From the NCBI RefSeq assembly GCF_000427445.1, contig NZ_KE386496.1, positions 2,212,506 through 2,276,505 on the forward strand: a stretch of DNA of 64,000 nt, written 5' to 3'. Below the pieces are notes generated by a model. It was not told the origin of the DNA. It saw nothing but the letters and a program-made list of their open reading frames with translations, and did no database searches. The position numbers were made by a program, and so were the translations under genes. This stretch comes from Methylocapsa acidiphila B2. Its GTDB lineage: Bacteria > Pseudomonadota > Alphaproteobacteria > Rhizobiales > Beijerinckiaceae. Positions 20,871 to 30,105 of this stretch are shown in pieces. The number at the start of each line of letters is the position of its first letter. Positions within the stretch are counted from its first letter, which is position 1.

Positions 20871-21134
20871 CTAACCGCGAAGACTTCTGCGATACATGTC
20901 CTCTGGCGCGCCATGGCCAGCGATCTCGATTTCTTCCGCGCGCGTCGCCGGCGCCGACGCGTCTTGGCTACAGACGATTCGGCCCGAGGCGGCAAAAGCC
21001 GCAACCGGCAAGACAGCCGCGACAAAAGCCTGCAGCAAAACCGCATAGACGGCGATCAGACCTATTGCTATGCGTTTCGCGCTCAAGCTTCGGTCCAATT
21101 TGCTTGTGCCTAGAGCGTCACGACCGAACCACAA
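20871..21134 (-). pseudogene. Truncated copy of the DUF2946-like gene
   Basis: The first 64 codons match the gene at 18044-18445 almost exactly (same hydrophobic segment, then SGRIVCSQDASAPAT). After the repeat boundary at 20942 the frame runs into 23 unrelated codons and stops. The His/Cys cluster and second hydrophobic segment are missing. It is most likely a non-functional remnant created by duplication. Confidence 0.72.
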
Positions 21135-21163
21135 GTTATTCGATCCGTAACCAAAGTTTCTAA
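20942..21163. repeat. Direct repeat copy B (222 bp)
   Basis: This is the same-orientation partner of 18253-18474. The offset between copies is 2,689 bases, and the interval holds the HiPIP and haem-porin genes. The sequence on either side of the two repeats differs. Confidence 0.93.
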
Positions 21164-21340
21164 CGCTCCGCGTTCGCCGAGACCGCGTCCTCTCGGCGCC
21201 CCGATCTCAATCGGAATTGACTGTCTCGCGCCAAGCGGGATCGGCGATTCCGCCTGGCCTGCGTACAGACGTCGACCGGTGCGGGCGATGGCTCCGAAAT
21301 TAACGGTCTGCCTGCTTATAGTGGTCGCCGCGCGGCGAAT

Positions 21341-21721
21341 TCAAACGATGCGCGGCGCCGGGGGGAGCAAGACGAATCTTGCGCCAATGGCGCGCAGCTG
21401 CGCATGGGTCGCCATGATCTCCTCGGCGAGATTCCAAGGCAGGATCACGACATAATCCGGCTTGCGCTCGGAGAGGGCCTCCGCCGGAAGAACCGGGATC
21501 GCTGTTCCCGGCAAGACAAGCCCTTGTTTCGTCGGATTGCGATCAACGGCGAAATCGATGAAATCGGTCCTCTCGCCGAGGTGATTGAGCAGCGTGTCGC
21601 CTTTCGCCAGCACGCCATAAGCAGACTTGCCGAGCCGAATCCTTGCGCCCGCCTCGGCTGCGATCTGATCCGCTGGCCGGACCTCTGCGCGCGATTCAAC
21701 GAAAACGCGCAATCGAGCCAA
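21341..21721 (-). pseudogene. C-terminal fragment of a SAM-dependent C-methyltransferase
   Basis: The 126-codon frame matches only the last domain of sugar C-methyltransferases (PF08484 type): KSAYGVLAKGDTLLNHLG, FAVDRNPTKQGLVLPGT and KPDYVVILPWNLAEEIM. Full proteins are about 400 residues and carry a zinc-finger and a SAM-binding domain first. Neither is visible upstream in any frame. The fragment therefore looks like a decayed gene, probably once part of a nucleotide-sugar or glycan cluster. It adjoins the repeat-bearing island, which supports past rearrangement here. Confidence 0.75.
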
Positions 21722-22082
21722 TTCACACGGGGCACGAAAACGCTCATCGGACGAGACTGCGCGCGCCGCGCTCCAGCCCGGCGCAATATTGTTTGGACAG
21801 ACTCAAGGCCAACCCGCCGGAGCCGGAAAGCGGCCTTCCGCGCAAGCTCCTGTTGAAAACATTCGCCGCAGGCTTGCGAGGCTTGCGTGCGATTCTACGG
21901 CTAGTGTAGGCTGAAAGCCATGAACACGACATCTCGTGCGGCATCCCCTTTAGGCGGCCTCATTTCTTGCAATGGGCATGGGTTTAAGTCTGTCAGCATC
22001 AGCGCGACTCGATGCGATTTTAGCATGGGCGCTCATTCCTTCGACCTAAAGTCGAGATCCGCGATATTCTTAGGAGGCGGCG

Positions 22083-22613
22083 ATGTCCTGGACCGATGAA
22101 CGTATCGATCTCCTGCAAAAGCTTTGGCTTCAGGGCATGAGCGCAAGTCGAATCGCGTCTGAACTTGCAAATGGGCTCACCCGCAACGCCGTCATCGGCA
22201 AAGTCTACAGGCTCGGTCTCTCTGGCCGCACCAAAGTGACCGCAGCCACGTCGCCCAGTCCCCGGCCGCAACAGCAAAAGTCGCAGCCGCGTCCACAAAA
22301 TCCACGGCCCGCCGCGCCAATGGTCCAAGGCAATACCGCTTTGGCCCTTGCGCCGACGCCGCTCCCGGCGCAGGCCCCTTCTCCCGCCCCGAGCAGGGAC
22401 GTTGTGGTGCAAATGAACGAACCTGTCACAATCATGGAATTGCGCGAATCCATGTGCCGTTGGCCGATGGGCGACCCGACTGGGCTCGAGTTTCGTTATT
22501 GCGGGGCCCGCAAACCCCCTGGCGAAGGCCCCTATTGCGCGCATCATGCGCGGATCGCCTATGTGCCTCAGCAGGACCGTCGGCGCGAACGCCGCGTCCA
22601 GAAGACAGCCTAG
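22083..22613 (+). CDS. gcrA: GcrA cell-cycle regulator
   Basis: The 176-residue protein is the alphaproteobacterial transcription regulator that binds RNA polymerase sigma70 and methylated GANTC promoters. The N-terminal DNA-binding domain starts MSWTDERIDLLQKLWLQGMS and includes NAVIGKVYRLGLSGR. A Pro/Gln/Ala-rich linker follows (about residues 55-110). The C-terminal sigma-binding part has CRWPMGDP and FRYCGARKPPGEGPYCAHH, with the conserved cysteines. The GGAGGCG site just before the ATG fits. It is transcribed alone, pointing toward the phosphate regulon. Confidence 0.96.
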   Translation: MSWTDERIDLLQKLWLQGMSASRIASELANGLTRNAVIGKVYRLGLSGRTKVTAATSPSPRPQQQKSQPRPQNPRPAAPMVQGNTALALAPTPLPAQAPSPAPSRDVVVQMNEPVTIMELRESMCRWPMGDPTGLEFRYCGARKPPGEGPYCAHHARIAYVPQQDRRRERRVQKTA

Positions 22614-23001
22614 CCCAAGACTGCTCGCGACTTTCCGACCAAAACCGCGAGAGGCCTTGCGACCGCTTCCAGGCTGGGGCCGCAGTGGATTTGATCCCTA
22701 TCTGAGAATGCGGCTTCGCGGCCGAGCAGTCGGCGGTCTTCGCCAACGGCAGGTTGGACGAGGAATTTTCGCATTTTCGAAAAGTCCTCACGGCGAGGAG
22801 GGGCCCAGCTGTCTCGAGCCAGATGGGCTTTGGCTTGAGCGTGCTCTTCCTCCTTCGCGAAGCGATCTCATGAGAAAGCGCTGCCCAGGATGAAGCAAGC
22901 CGCGTTTTCGGATGCTCCTTTAGAGCGGAGCGGAACGCGGGAGGGAAAGCCGGTATTCGCTTTTCCTGATCCCGCTCCAGACGTTCGATGAAATGAGCGC
23001 T
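22614..23001. other. Intergenic region between gcrA and phoB
   Basis: The stretch between two convergent genes holds no convincing gene. Its right end carries the palindromic repeat at 22922-22978. Confidence 0.5.
22922..22978. repeat. Palindromic intergenic repeat after phoB
   Basis: An imperfect long palindrome starts GAGCGG and ends CCGCTCC, with a central GGAAAGC / GCTTTTCC pairing. This form (GAGCGGGAT...GGAAAA...CCCGCTC) resembles a short interspersed palindrome I know from Rhizobiales intergenic regions. It may also terminate the phoB transcript, since it lies just after the phoB stop on the minus strand. Confidence 0.5.
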
Positions 23002-23769
23002 TCAGCAGGGCTTCCCGAAAGTCTCGTCGAAAGAATAGCCAGCGCCGCGCACCGTGCGGATCGGATCCTTCTCATCGGTTTTCGACAGCGCTTTGCGCAA
23101 CCGGCCGACATGAACGTCGACCGTCCGTTCGTCGATCTCCGCTGAAAGCCCCCACACGCTGTCGAGCAATTGCGCGCGAGAGAAGACCCGACCGGGCTTC
23201 TCCATCAAATGCTCGAGAAGCCGAAACTCCGTCGGCCCCAGATGAACGTCGCGGCCAGCGCGGTGGACCCGCCAATTCTGCCGGTCGAGCTCGAGATCGC
23301 CGGCCGAAAGAACCCCCGTCACGCGGTCGGGACGCGCCCGGCGCAGAAGGGCGCGAACCCGCGCCATGAGTTCCGGCACGGAGAAAGGCTTCACGACATA
23401 ATCGTCCGCCCCGATCGACAGGCCGCGCACCCGCTCGCTCTCTTCGCCGCGCGCGGTCAGCATGATCACGGGCAGGCTCCGGGTCGTTTCCCGCGCGCGC
23501 AATCTCCTGCAGATTTCCAGCCCCGAGACGCCGGGCAACATCCAGTCGAGGATCACGAGATCGGGGATGGTCTCGCTGAGCCTCACCTCGGCTTCATCGC
23601 CGCGCTCGACGCGATCGACGATGAAGCCCTCGGCCTCGAGATTATAGGAAAGAAGCAGGCTCAGCGCCGCTTCATCCTCCACGACGAGAATGCGCGCGGC
23701 CGCGGGCGCCGCGGAGGCGCCCCGACCCGGATTGCCCCGTGCATCGTTTGAAGTCTGTACGTCGCTCAT
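23002..23769 (-). CDS. phoB: PhoB phosphate response regulator
   Basis: The 255-residue OmpR-type regulator activates the Pho regulon under phosphate limitation. The receiver domain (about residues 25-140) has the acidic pair in VVEDEAAL, the phospho-acceptor in LVILDWMLPG, and the late lysine in DDYVVKPFS. The winged-helix DNA-binding domain (about residues 160-250) ends with VWGLSAEIDERTVDVHVGRLRKAL, split here only by wording. The ATG at 23769 is six bases beyond phoU's stop; a GTG at 23778 in the same frame would overlap phoU. An Ala/Pro/Gly-rich N-terminal tail of about 20 residues precedes the domain. It is the last gene of the operon. Confidence 0.96.
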   Translation of the reverse strand: MSDVQTSNDARGNPGRGASAAPAAARILVVEDEAALSLLLSYNLEAEGFIVDRVERGDEAEVRLSETIPDLVILDWMLPGVSGLEICRRLRARETTRSLPVIMLTARGEESERVRGLSIGADDYVVKPFSVPELMARVRALLRRARPDRVTGVLSAGDLELDRQNWRVHRAGRDVHLGPTEFRLLEHLMEKPGRVFSRAQLLDSVWGLSAEIDERTVDVHVGRLRKALSKTDEKDPIRTVRGAGYSFDETFGKPC

Positions 23770-23774
23770 TGTTT

Positions 23775-24488
23775 TCACTCGGCTGTGGCAGTGGCGTCGG
23801 ACAAGAGGGTTTGGCCTTTCGGCCGGTCGATCGGCGGGATCTCGCCGGTGACGAGATAGATCACCGTCTCAGCGATATTCGTGGCGTGATCGCCGATCCG
23901 CTCGATGTTTTTCGAGCAGAACAAAAGATGGGCGCAAAAGGTGATGTTGCGCGGATCTTCCATCATGAAGGTGAGAAGGTCTCGAAAAACCGAGTCTTCG
24001 AGGGCGTCGAGGTCGGCGTCATAAATCCAGACGCCATGCGCCCGCTCGGCGTCGCGCTGCGAATAGGCGTCGAGCACGTCTTTCAGCAGCATGGCGGCCG
24101 AATCATGCATGGTCCTCAGGCCGATGATCGCGCGAGGGATGCGAATGTCCGCTGCGATCTTGATCGTTCGCTTGGCGATGTTCTTCGCGAGGTCGCCGAC
24201 CCGCTCGAGATCGTTCGAGATCCGAATGGTCGCGATGATCTCGCGTAGATCGACGGCGAGAGGCTGGCGGCGCGCGATCGCCATGATCGCGCGCTCTTCG
24301 ATCTCTCGTTGCAACACGTCCAGGCGCGGATCGCTGTTGATAGTCGCCTGAGCCAGCTTCACGTCCGAATCCGCCAGGGCGTCCATCGCGTCGGACAGCA
24401 TTTTTTCAGCGATGCCGCCCATTTCGGCGATCTTTTGACCGAGCGTTTCGAGCTCCTGATCATAGGCTTTTACGATGTGATCCGGCAT
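23775..24488 (-). CDS. phoU: PhoU phosphate signalling protein
   Basis: The 237-residue helical protein links the Pst transporter to the PhoR kinase and represses it when phosphate is plentiful. It has two copies of the PhoU three-helix repeat, each with the metal-binding pattern: RISNDLERVGDLAKNIAKR in the first half and FCSKNIERIGDHATNIAE in the second. The ATG at 24488 is preceded by a GAGGAG site; a longer frame upstream is not conserved. It lies between pstB and phoB, 25 bases after pstB, in the usual order. Confidence 0.96.
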   Translation of the reverse strand: MPDHIVKAYDQELETLGQKIAEMGGIAEKMLSDAMDALADSDVKLAQATINSDPRLDVLQREIEERAIMAIARRQPLAVDLREIIATIRISNDLERVGDLAKNIAKRTIKIAADIRIPRAIIGLRTMHDSAAMLLKDVLDAYSQRDAERAHGVWIYDADLDALEDSVFRDLLTFMMEDPRNITFCAHLLFCSKNIERIGDHATNIAETVIYLVTGEIPPIDRPKGQTLLSDATATAE

Positions 24489-24513
24489 GAGAAGCTCCTC
24501 GAAAGTCCGGCAA

Positions 24514-25488
24514 TCAGCCAAAGCGGCCGGTAATGTAATTCTGCGTCTGCTTCTGCTTCGGCGACGTGAACATTTGCGCCGTGGTGTCGAACTCCAGGAG
24601 TTCGCCGAGATACATGAAGGCGGTGTAGTCCGAGACGCGGGCGGCCTGTTGCATGTTGTGCGTCACGATCGCGATCGTGTATTTTTCTTTCAGCTCGTCG
24701 ATCAATTCCTCGATCTTCGCGGTCGAGATCGGATCGAGCGCGGAGCAGGGTTCGTCGAGCAGGATCACCTCGGGATGGATGGCGACCGTGCGCGCGATGC
24801 AAAGGCGCTGCTGCTGCCCGCCGGAGAGCGACAAGCCCGAAGCTTTCAACTTGTCCTTGACCTCGCCCCACAACGCGGCGCTTTTCAAAGCGGTCTCGAC
24901 GCGTTCGTCGAGATCGGCTCGGTTGACCTTTTCGTAAAGCCTGATGCCGAAAGCGATATTGTCATAAATCGACATCGGGAACGGCGTCGGCTTCTGGAAC
25001 ACCATGCCGACCCTGGCCCGCAAAAGATTGACGTCCTGATCGGCGCTCAAGATGTTCTTGCCGTCGAGCAGGATCTCGCCTTCGGCCCTTTGCTTCGGAT
25101 AAAGATCATACATCCGGTTGAGCACGCGCAGCAGCGTCGATTTCCCGCATCCCGAGGGTCCGATGAAGGACGTCACCTTATTGGCGTAGAGGGGCAGGCT
25201 CACGCCTTTCAGCGCCCGCGACTCGCCATAATAGAAGTCAAGGTTTCGAACCGAAACTTTTTCGGGCGGAAGAGCCGCGGGGCGAAGGGCGGTTTTCGCC
25301 GGAGTCGCGACGACCACGTCGGGGCGCGGCGACGTCGCGGCTGGAGCGGTGGCAGGCTCTCCCTCCACGCGATCGTCGGGGCGGGGCGCGTCCGCCTCTT
25401 GGTCGTTCGCCGTCAATATGACGGGGGCGATCATCTCGATGGCCTCCTGGTTTTTTTGGTCTTGCGTCATGGCTTGGACCTCCGTCAT
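24514..25488 (-). CDS. pstB: PstB phosphate import ATPase with N-terminal extension
   Basis: The 324-residue ATPase drives the high-affinity phosphate importer. The ABC domain begins near residue 77 ([18 protein letters not shown]) and has Walker [10 protein letters not shown], signature [10 protein letters not shown], and Walker [14 protein letters not shown]. It ends with the family tail QNYITGRFG. Before it there is an extra segment of about 75 residues, rich in Ala, Pro, Glu and Asp, that typical PstB (about 250-260 residues) lacks. The ATG at 25488 overlaps the pstA stop (ATGA), which favours this start. A shorter product from an internal start cannot be excluded. Confidence 0.95.
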   Translation of the reverse strand: MTEVQAMTQDQKNQEAIEMIAPVILTANDQEADAPRPDDRVEGEPATAPAATSPRPDVVVATPAKTALRPAALPPEKVSVRNLDFYYGESRALKGVSLPLYANKVTSFIGPSGCGKSTLLRVLNRMYDLYPKQRAEGEILLDGKNILSADQDVNLLRARVGMVFQKPTPFPMSIYDNIAFGIRLYEKVNRADLDERVETALKSAALWGEVKDKLKASGLSLSGGQQQRLCIARTVAIHPEVILLDEPCSALDPISTAKIEELIDELKEKYTIAIVTHNMQQAARVSDYTAFMYLGELLEFDTTAQMFTSPKQKQTQNYITGRFG

Positions 25489-26324
25489 TTCGCGGTCCTC
25501 TGCGCGCCGAGAATGCGCGCAATGATCGACAGCGCGAGCACGGCGAATGTGATGAGAAGCGCGCCCGTCCAGGCGAGCTGCTGCCAATCCTTGTAGGGGC
25601 TGAGAGCGAACTGGAAGATGACCGCCGGAAGGCTGGCCATTGGGGCGTTCAGATTCGTGCTGAAGAATTGGTTGTTGAGCGCCGTGAACAGCAAGGGGGC
25701 CGTTTCGCCGCTGATGCGGGCGATCGCGAGAAGGACGCCGGTGATGAGGCCAGCCCGCGCCGCCCTATACGCGACCTTTCCGATTACGATGGCGCGCGGC
25801 GTTCCAAGCGCGCTCGCCGCTTCCCGCAAGGGATCGGGAACCAGCAGCAGCATGTCCTCGGTCGTCCGGACGACGACGGGCATGACGATCACGGCCAGAG
25901 CCACTGCTCCGGCCACCCCGGAGAAATGCCCCATGCGCGTGACCATAACCTCATAGATGAAAAGGCCGACGACGATCGAAGGCGCGCTGAGCAAGATGTC
26001 GTTGATGAAGCGGACGACGAAGGTCAGCTTCGTATGGCGGCCATATTCGGCCATATAGGTCCCCGCCAGCATGCCGAGCGGGGCTCCAATAGCGACGCCG
26101 AGAAATGTCAGGATGAGGCTCCCGACGATCGCGTTCAGCAAGCCTCCGGCCGAACCCGGCGGCGGCGTCATCTGGGTGAAGACGGCGGGCGACAGGCCAC
26201 GAAACCCCTCCCAGAAGAGAGAGGCGAGGATCAGAACGAGCCAGCCGAGCCCGAAAAGGGTGGAGGCGTAGCAGAGGCCGATGTAAATAGCGCTGCCGCG
26301 GCGGCGCCGATCATAGCGCGACAT
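25485..26324 (-). CDS. pstA: PstA phosphate permease subunit
   Basis: The 279-residue inner-membrane protein is one of the two permease subunits of the phosphate importer. It has about six hydrophobic segments and the cytoplasmic EAA-type loop ([19 protein letters not shown]) that docks on PstB. The late [14 protein letters not shown] block is typical of PstA. Three bases separate it from pstC, and its stop overlaps pstB, so the permease and ATPase genes are tightly coupled. Confidence 0.96.
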   Translation of the reverse strand: MSRYDRRRRGSAIYIGLCYASTLFGLGWLVLILASLFWEGFRGLSPAVFTQMTPPPGSAGGLLNAIVGSLILTFLGVAIGAPLGMLAGTYMAEYGRHTKLTFVVRFINDILLSAPSIVVGLFIYEVMVTRMGHFSGVAGAVALAVIVMPVVVRTTEDMLLLVPDPLREAASALGTPRAIVIGKVAYRAARAGLITGVLLAIARISGETAPLLFTALNNQFFSTNLNAPMASLPAVIFQFALSPYKDWQQLAWTGALLITFAVLALSIIARILGAQRTAK

Positions 26325-26327
26325 GGT

Positions 26328-27323
26328 TCAGGCGCCCTCCTGCATTTGGAGCCTCATCAACATGTAGCGGGCGATCGCTAGAATGATGAATGTAATGACG
26401 AAGAGAATGAGGCCGAGCGCGATCAACGCCGAGGTGTAAAGGTCTCCGACAGCTTCGGTGAATTCATTGGCGATCGAGGCGGATATGGTGGTGCCGGGGG
26501 CGAACAAAGACGCCGAAATCCGATGCGCGTTGCCGATGACGAAAGTCACCGCCATGGTCTCGCCGAGCGCGCGGCCGAGGCCGAGCATGATCCCGCCGAT
26601 GACGCCGACGCGCGTGTAGGGAATCACGACGAAGCGCACAACCTCCCAAGTCGTGCAGCCGACGCCATAAGCCGCCTCCTTCAGAACCGGCGGCACGGTC
26701 TCGAAGACGTCGCGGGAGATGGAGGTCACGAAAGGCAGCACCATGATCGCCAAGATGATTCCCGCGGTGAGCATGCCGATTCCATAAGGCGGCCCGGCGA
26801 AGAGCGTCGACAGGATTGGCACGTCAGCGAATAGGCTGATGATTCCGGGCTGGACGTGCTTCTGCAGGAAAGGTGCAAAGACGAAGAGGCCCCAGATGCC
26901 GTAGATGATCGAGGGAATGCCGGCCAGAAGCTCGATCGCAATTCCGATCGGACGCCGCATCACATAGGGACAAAGCTCGGTCAGAAAGATCGCAATGCCG
27001 AGCCCGATCGGCACTGCGATCACCATGGCGATCGCCGCCGTGATCAGCGTGCCGTAGACCGGCGCCAAGGCCCCGAATTTTTCGGTCACCGGATTCCATG
27101 TGTCGGAGGCAAGGAAACCGAATCCAAAAGCTCTGAAAGCCGGAAGCGAGCCAATGACCAGCGAGGCGATGACGCCGCCGAGCACCAGCAGGACGGCGAG
27201 AGCCGCCGCCAAAGTGAGAAGACGGAAGCCGGCGTCGCGAAGCTGCAGGCCGCGCAGGACCTTGGCGCGTCGCCGGAGCGCAACGGATTCGGAAACGCCA
27301 CTATCGATTGCCAGGTCGGACAC
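26328..27323 (-). CDS. pstC: PstC phosphate permease subunit
   Basis: The 331-residue membrane protein pairs with PstA. It has about six to seven hydrophobic segments and the docking loop LKEAAYGVGCTTWEVVRFVV, then the GLGRALGETMAVTFVIGNA block. The start is a GTG at 27323 (VSDLAIDSG) with an AAGGAAG ribosome site about ten bases upstream. The frame continues upstream as basic, non-family sequence, so the longer version is rejected. A gap of 267 bases separates it from pstS. Confidence 0.94.
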   Translation of the reverse strand: MSDLAIDSGVSESVALRRRAKVLRGLQLRDAGFRLLTLAAALAVLLVLGGVIASLVIGSLPAFRAFGFGFLASDTWNPVTEKFGALAPVYGTLITAAIAMVIAVPIGLGIAIFLTELCPYVMRRPIGIAIELLAGIPSIIYGIWGLFVFAPFLQKHVQPGIISLFADVPILSTLFAGPPYGIGMLTAGIILAIMVLPFVTSISRDVFETVPPVLKEAAYGVGCTTWEVVRFVVIPYTRVGVIGGIMLGLGRALGETMAVTFVIGNAHRISASLFAPGTTISASIANEFTEAVGDLYTSALIALGLILFVITFIILAIARYMLMRLQMQEGA

Positions 27324-27439
27324 TTTAGTTTTTCTTCCTTGCCGAGGTTGCTTTTTTCTTGGCGCCGAGGCGATCCATCGGCGCGGAACGACGCCGCAGA
27401 TCTTGGCCGCGTGCTCAAACACTCCAGAATGAGCTGAAA

Positions 27440-27465
27440 AGGAAGGGGCGCGAGGCCCCATCCCC
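27440..27465 (-). terminator. Possible attenuator between pstS and pstC
   Basis: On the minus strand a short GC hairpin (GGGGC...GCCCC, arms 27455-27459 and 27445-27449) is followed by TTCCTTTTC. It lies in the 267-base gap after pstS. Partial termination here would let the binding protein be made in excess over the permease, as is common for importers. Confidence 0.35.
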
Positions 27466-27590
27466 CACTCGACTCAGTTTAGAGCCTGTTCGCCGAAGAG
27501 TTGGACGACTTTTGACGTCGCCCTATGCTCCGGCATTCCAATTTTGCGCGGTTGGCTTCGCTCAGACCGCCCGGCCCGCGCGAAAGCTGG

Positions 27591-28631
27591 CTAGTTCAAG
27601 AGCGCCTTGCCGTCCGCGTCCTTGATCTCGGCCGCCCAGGTCTTCTTGATCAGCGCGACGACCGATTCCGGCAAGGGAATGTAATCCAGCTCCTCGGCGG
27701 CCTTGCCGCCCTTGGCGAAGGCCCAGCCGAAGAATTTGAGCGCTTCGGCGGCGGAGGCCGAATCCTGCGGCTGCTTCGGGATCAGGATGAAGGTCGCGGC
27801 GGTGATCGGCCAGGAGGCCGCGCCGGGCTCGTTGGTCAGAATTTGGTAATAGCCTGGCGCATGAGCCCAGTCGGCGTTGGCGGCGGCGGACTGGAAGGCC
27901 GGAACGGTCGGCGCGACGGTCTTGCCGGCGGCATTGATGAGCTTGGCGGAGCTCATGTTGTTCTGCTTGGCGTAGGCATATTCGACATAGCCGATCGAAC
28001 CTTGCGTCTGAACGACATTATTGGCGACGCCTTCATTGCCCTTGGCGCCGATGCCGACGGGCCATTCGACGGCGGTGTTTTCGCCGACCTTGGTTTTCCA
28101 ATCCGGCGAAACCTTCGACAGGTAATTGGTGAAATTGAAGGTCGTGCCGGAGCCGTCGGAACGATGCACGACCGCGATGGCGGCGGACGGCAGCTTGAGC
28201 GACGGGTTCAATTTCTTGATCGCAGGGTCGTTCCAGGTCTTGATCTCGCCGAGAAAGATCTTGGCGAGGGTCTGGCCGTCGAGCACGATCTCGCCAGGCT
28301 TCACCCCTTCGAGATTGATCACCGGCACGATGCCGCCAATCACCTGCGGCCATTGGACCAGCCCGGCCTCGGTAAGTTCGTCGGCCTTGAGGGGCGCGTC
28401 GGTCGCGCCAAAAGTGACGGTCTTGGCCTTGATCTGCTTGATTCCGCCGCCGGAGCCGATGGATTGGTAATTGAGGCCGACGCCGGTTTCCGCCTTATAG
28501 GACTGCGCCCATTTCGCATAGATCGGAAAAGGAAAAGTGGCCCCCGCCCCAGTTATGTCGACGGCGCCGGCGCTGGCGGCCACAGTCATCGCCGCCGCCG
28601 TAAGCGCCGTGCGCAGGAACATAAAGCTCAT
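27591..28631 (-). CDS. pstS: PstS periplasmic phosphate-binding protein
   Basis: The 346-residue precursor has a signal peptide (about 24 residues, ending SAGA). The mature protein starts [19 protein letters not shown], the phosphate-binding loop of PstS. Further ligand blocks are [20 protein letters not shown] and the [16 protein letters not shown] motif. The ATG at 28631 has a GAGAGG site; upstream in-frame sequence is not family-like. A three-copy Pho box lies about 140 bases upstream. Length and motifs are normal. Confidence 0.96.
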   Translation of the reverse strand: MSFMFLRTALTAAAMTVAASAGAVDITGAGATFPFPIYAKWAQSYKAETGVGLNYQSIGSGGGIKQIKAKTVTFGATDAPLKADELTEAGLVQWPQVIGGIVPVINLEGVKPGEIVLDGQTLAKIFLGEIKTWNDPAIKKLNPSLKLPSAAIAVVHRSDGSGTTFNFTNYLSKVSPDWKTKVGENTAVEWPVGIGAKGNEGVANNVVQTQGSIGYVEYAYAKQNNMSSAKLINAAGKTVAPTVPAFQSAAANADWAHAPGYYQILTNEPGAASWPITAATFILIPKQPQDSASAAEALKFFGWAFAKGGKAAEELDYIPLPESVVALIKKTWAAEIKDADGKALLN

Positions 28632-28772
28632 TGCTTGCCTCTCAAGTGGCTGGAGATCGGCCGCGCCATGAACGAGGCCCGAATCTTGGGCTTGGCGATC
28701 GGCCCGTGGGAAGCGCGGGAAATGCCTGCGCCGCGCCGCGCAAGAGACTCTAGACGCGCTCAACGAGCGGAG

Positions 28773-28801
28773 TATGAAATTAAAATGACACTGGGATGAC
28801 G
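28773..28801 (-). promoter_or_regulatory. Pho box upstream of pstS
   Basis: On the minus strand three TCAT cores (GTCAT, GTCAT, TTCAT) are spaced exactly 11 bases apart: complements at 28796-28800, 28785-28789 and 28774-28778. Direct repeats of (C)TGTCAT at 11 bases are the known PhoB site. Its position between phoR and pstS fits PhoB-activated transcription of pstSCAB-phoU-phoB. Confidence 0.78.
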
Positions 28802-28831
28802 CCGGCCGGGACAAATGCAGGCCGACGGCGT

Positions 28832-29890
28832 TCAGCGTCCGAGCAATGGCAGGTTCACGCTGAATGTCGCGCCCGAACCGGGCTTCGATTCAATGCCGAG
28901 CCGGCCGCAATGGCGTGCGACAATATGCTTCACAATAGCCAGCCCGAGGCCTGTGCCGCCCTTGGCCCTGCTCTGGCCGGCGTCAACCCGGTAGAAGCGC
29001 TCGGTGAGGCGCGGCAAATGTTCAGGCGCAATTCCCGGCCCAAAATCTCGCACGCTCAAGACGCATTGCCGCTCCTGCTCGACAAGTGTGATCTCGACCG
29101 TCCGATTGAGGCTCGTCGGCTCCGAAGCGCCATATTTTATGGCGTTCTCGACGAGATTTTCGACCACTCTGAGAAGCTCGTCTCTATCTCCCCTAACCAT
29201 GACCGATTTGGGAGCCTCCAGCTTCAAGGCGACGTCATTGTCTCGCGCCATGGACGCCAGCGTGTCCGCCATATGGCGCAGGATCGCAACCATATCGACC
29301 GGCGTCTGCGGTCGAAGATGCAAGTTCTGCTCGATGCGCGACAGCGAAAGGAGATCGTCGACGAGGCGCGTCATGCGTTGCGCCTGCTCGCGCATGATCC
29401 CGAGAAACTTGATCCGGTTCTCCTTGTCCTCGCGCGCGGGTCCTTGGAGCGTCTCGACGAAACCAAGCAGCGAGGCGAGCGGCGTGCGCAATTCATGGCT
29501 GGCGTTGGCGACGAAATCCACCCGCATCCGCTCGACCCGGCGCGCTTCGCTCATATCGCGCAAAGTCAAGATCATCGTAGGCTCGATCTGTGGACCTTCC
29601 ATCGGAGCGACGCTGAGCTCGAAGAAACGCTCGACGGGCACCCGCTCGAGCCAAGTCGTGCGCTCCGGGCGGCCCGAGGCGCGAGAGCGAGCGATCGCGT
29701 CGAGAACATCCGCCGCGCGCAATCCGCGCGCCAGCAGATCATCCTGCCGCAGAGCCGGAAACAGGGCCTGAGCCGGAGGGTTCACCGCAAGCACGCGGTC
29801 GGCCGCGCCGATGACCACTACTGGCTCCGGCAGCGCGTCAATAAAGCGGCCGATAATGAAACGGTCACGAGCCAACTGGCTTTGATCCAT
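28832..29890 (-). CDS. phoR: PhoR-type histidine kinase without transmembrane segments
   Basis: The 352-residue kinase has a PAS-like domain (about residues 18-110), then the H-box [20 protein letters not shown] with the phospho-acceptor His, and the ATPase N, G1 and G2 boxes ([36 protein letters not shown]). It lies directly upstream of pstS and on the same strand, so PhoR is the natural name. PhoR usually has one or two N-terminal membrane helices. None is present here, and the upstream region in this frame is short and ends at a stop codon. It is either a soluble form or one with a lost 5' end. The ATG is 29890; an upstream start at 29920 adds only ten residues. Confidence 0.88.
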   Translation of the reverse strand: MDQSQLARDRFIIGRFIDALPEPVVVIGAADRVLAVNPPAQALFPALRQDDLLARGLRAADVLDAIARSRASGRPERTTWLERVPVERFFELSVAPMEGPQIEPTMILTLRDMSEARRVERMRVDFVANASHELRTPLASLLGFVETLQGPAREDKENRIKFLGIMREQAQRMTRLVDDLLSLSRIEQNLHLRPQTPVDMVAILRHMADTLASMARDNDVALKLEAPKSVMVRGDRDELLRVVENLVENAIKYGASEPTSLNRTVEITLVEQERQCVLSVRDFGPGIAPEHLPRLTERFYRVDAGQSRAKGGTGLGLAIVKHIVARHCGRLGIESKPGSGATFSVNLPLLGR

Positions 29891-30105
29891 GACGCCCTCG
29901 TTTCGCCGCCTTATGCCCACTGTTGTGAGCTAAGATCAAGCCTCACTATAAACCAAGGATTGCGGCAAAGGCTGGCCCCAATGCAGGCGGGCGAGTCCTA
30001 TATCTTCAAATTCGTGCTTGCGCGATGAATCATTCCGCCCGATCTCGCGTCGCTCGGGCGAGCTTGTCCATTGACCGCGGGGTTGAACGAATGGACCAGC
30101 GGTCG

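Noticed and set aside
27525-28799. 424-codon plus-strand open frame
   Set aside because: Antisense shadow of pstS.
29890-30105. Missing membrane segments of PhoR encoded upstream in another frame
   Set aside because: The 215 bases before the GST stop do not encode a convincing hydrophobic segment in any minus-strand frame, so a simple frameshift is not supported by eye.
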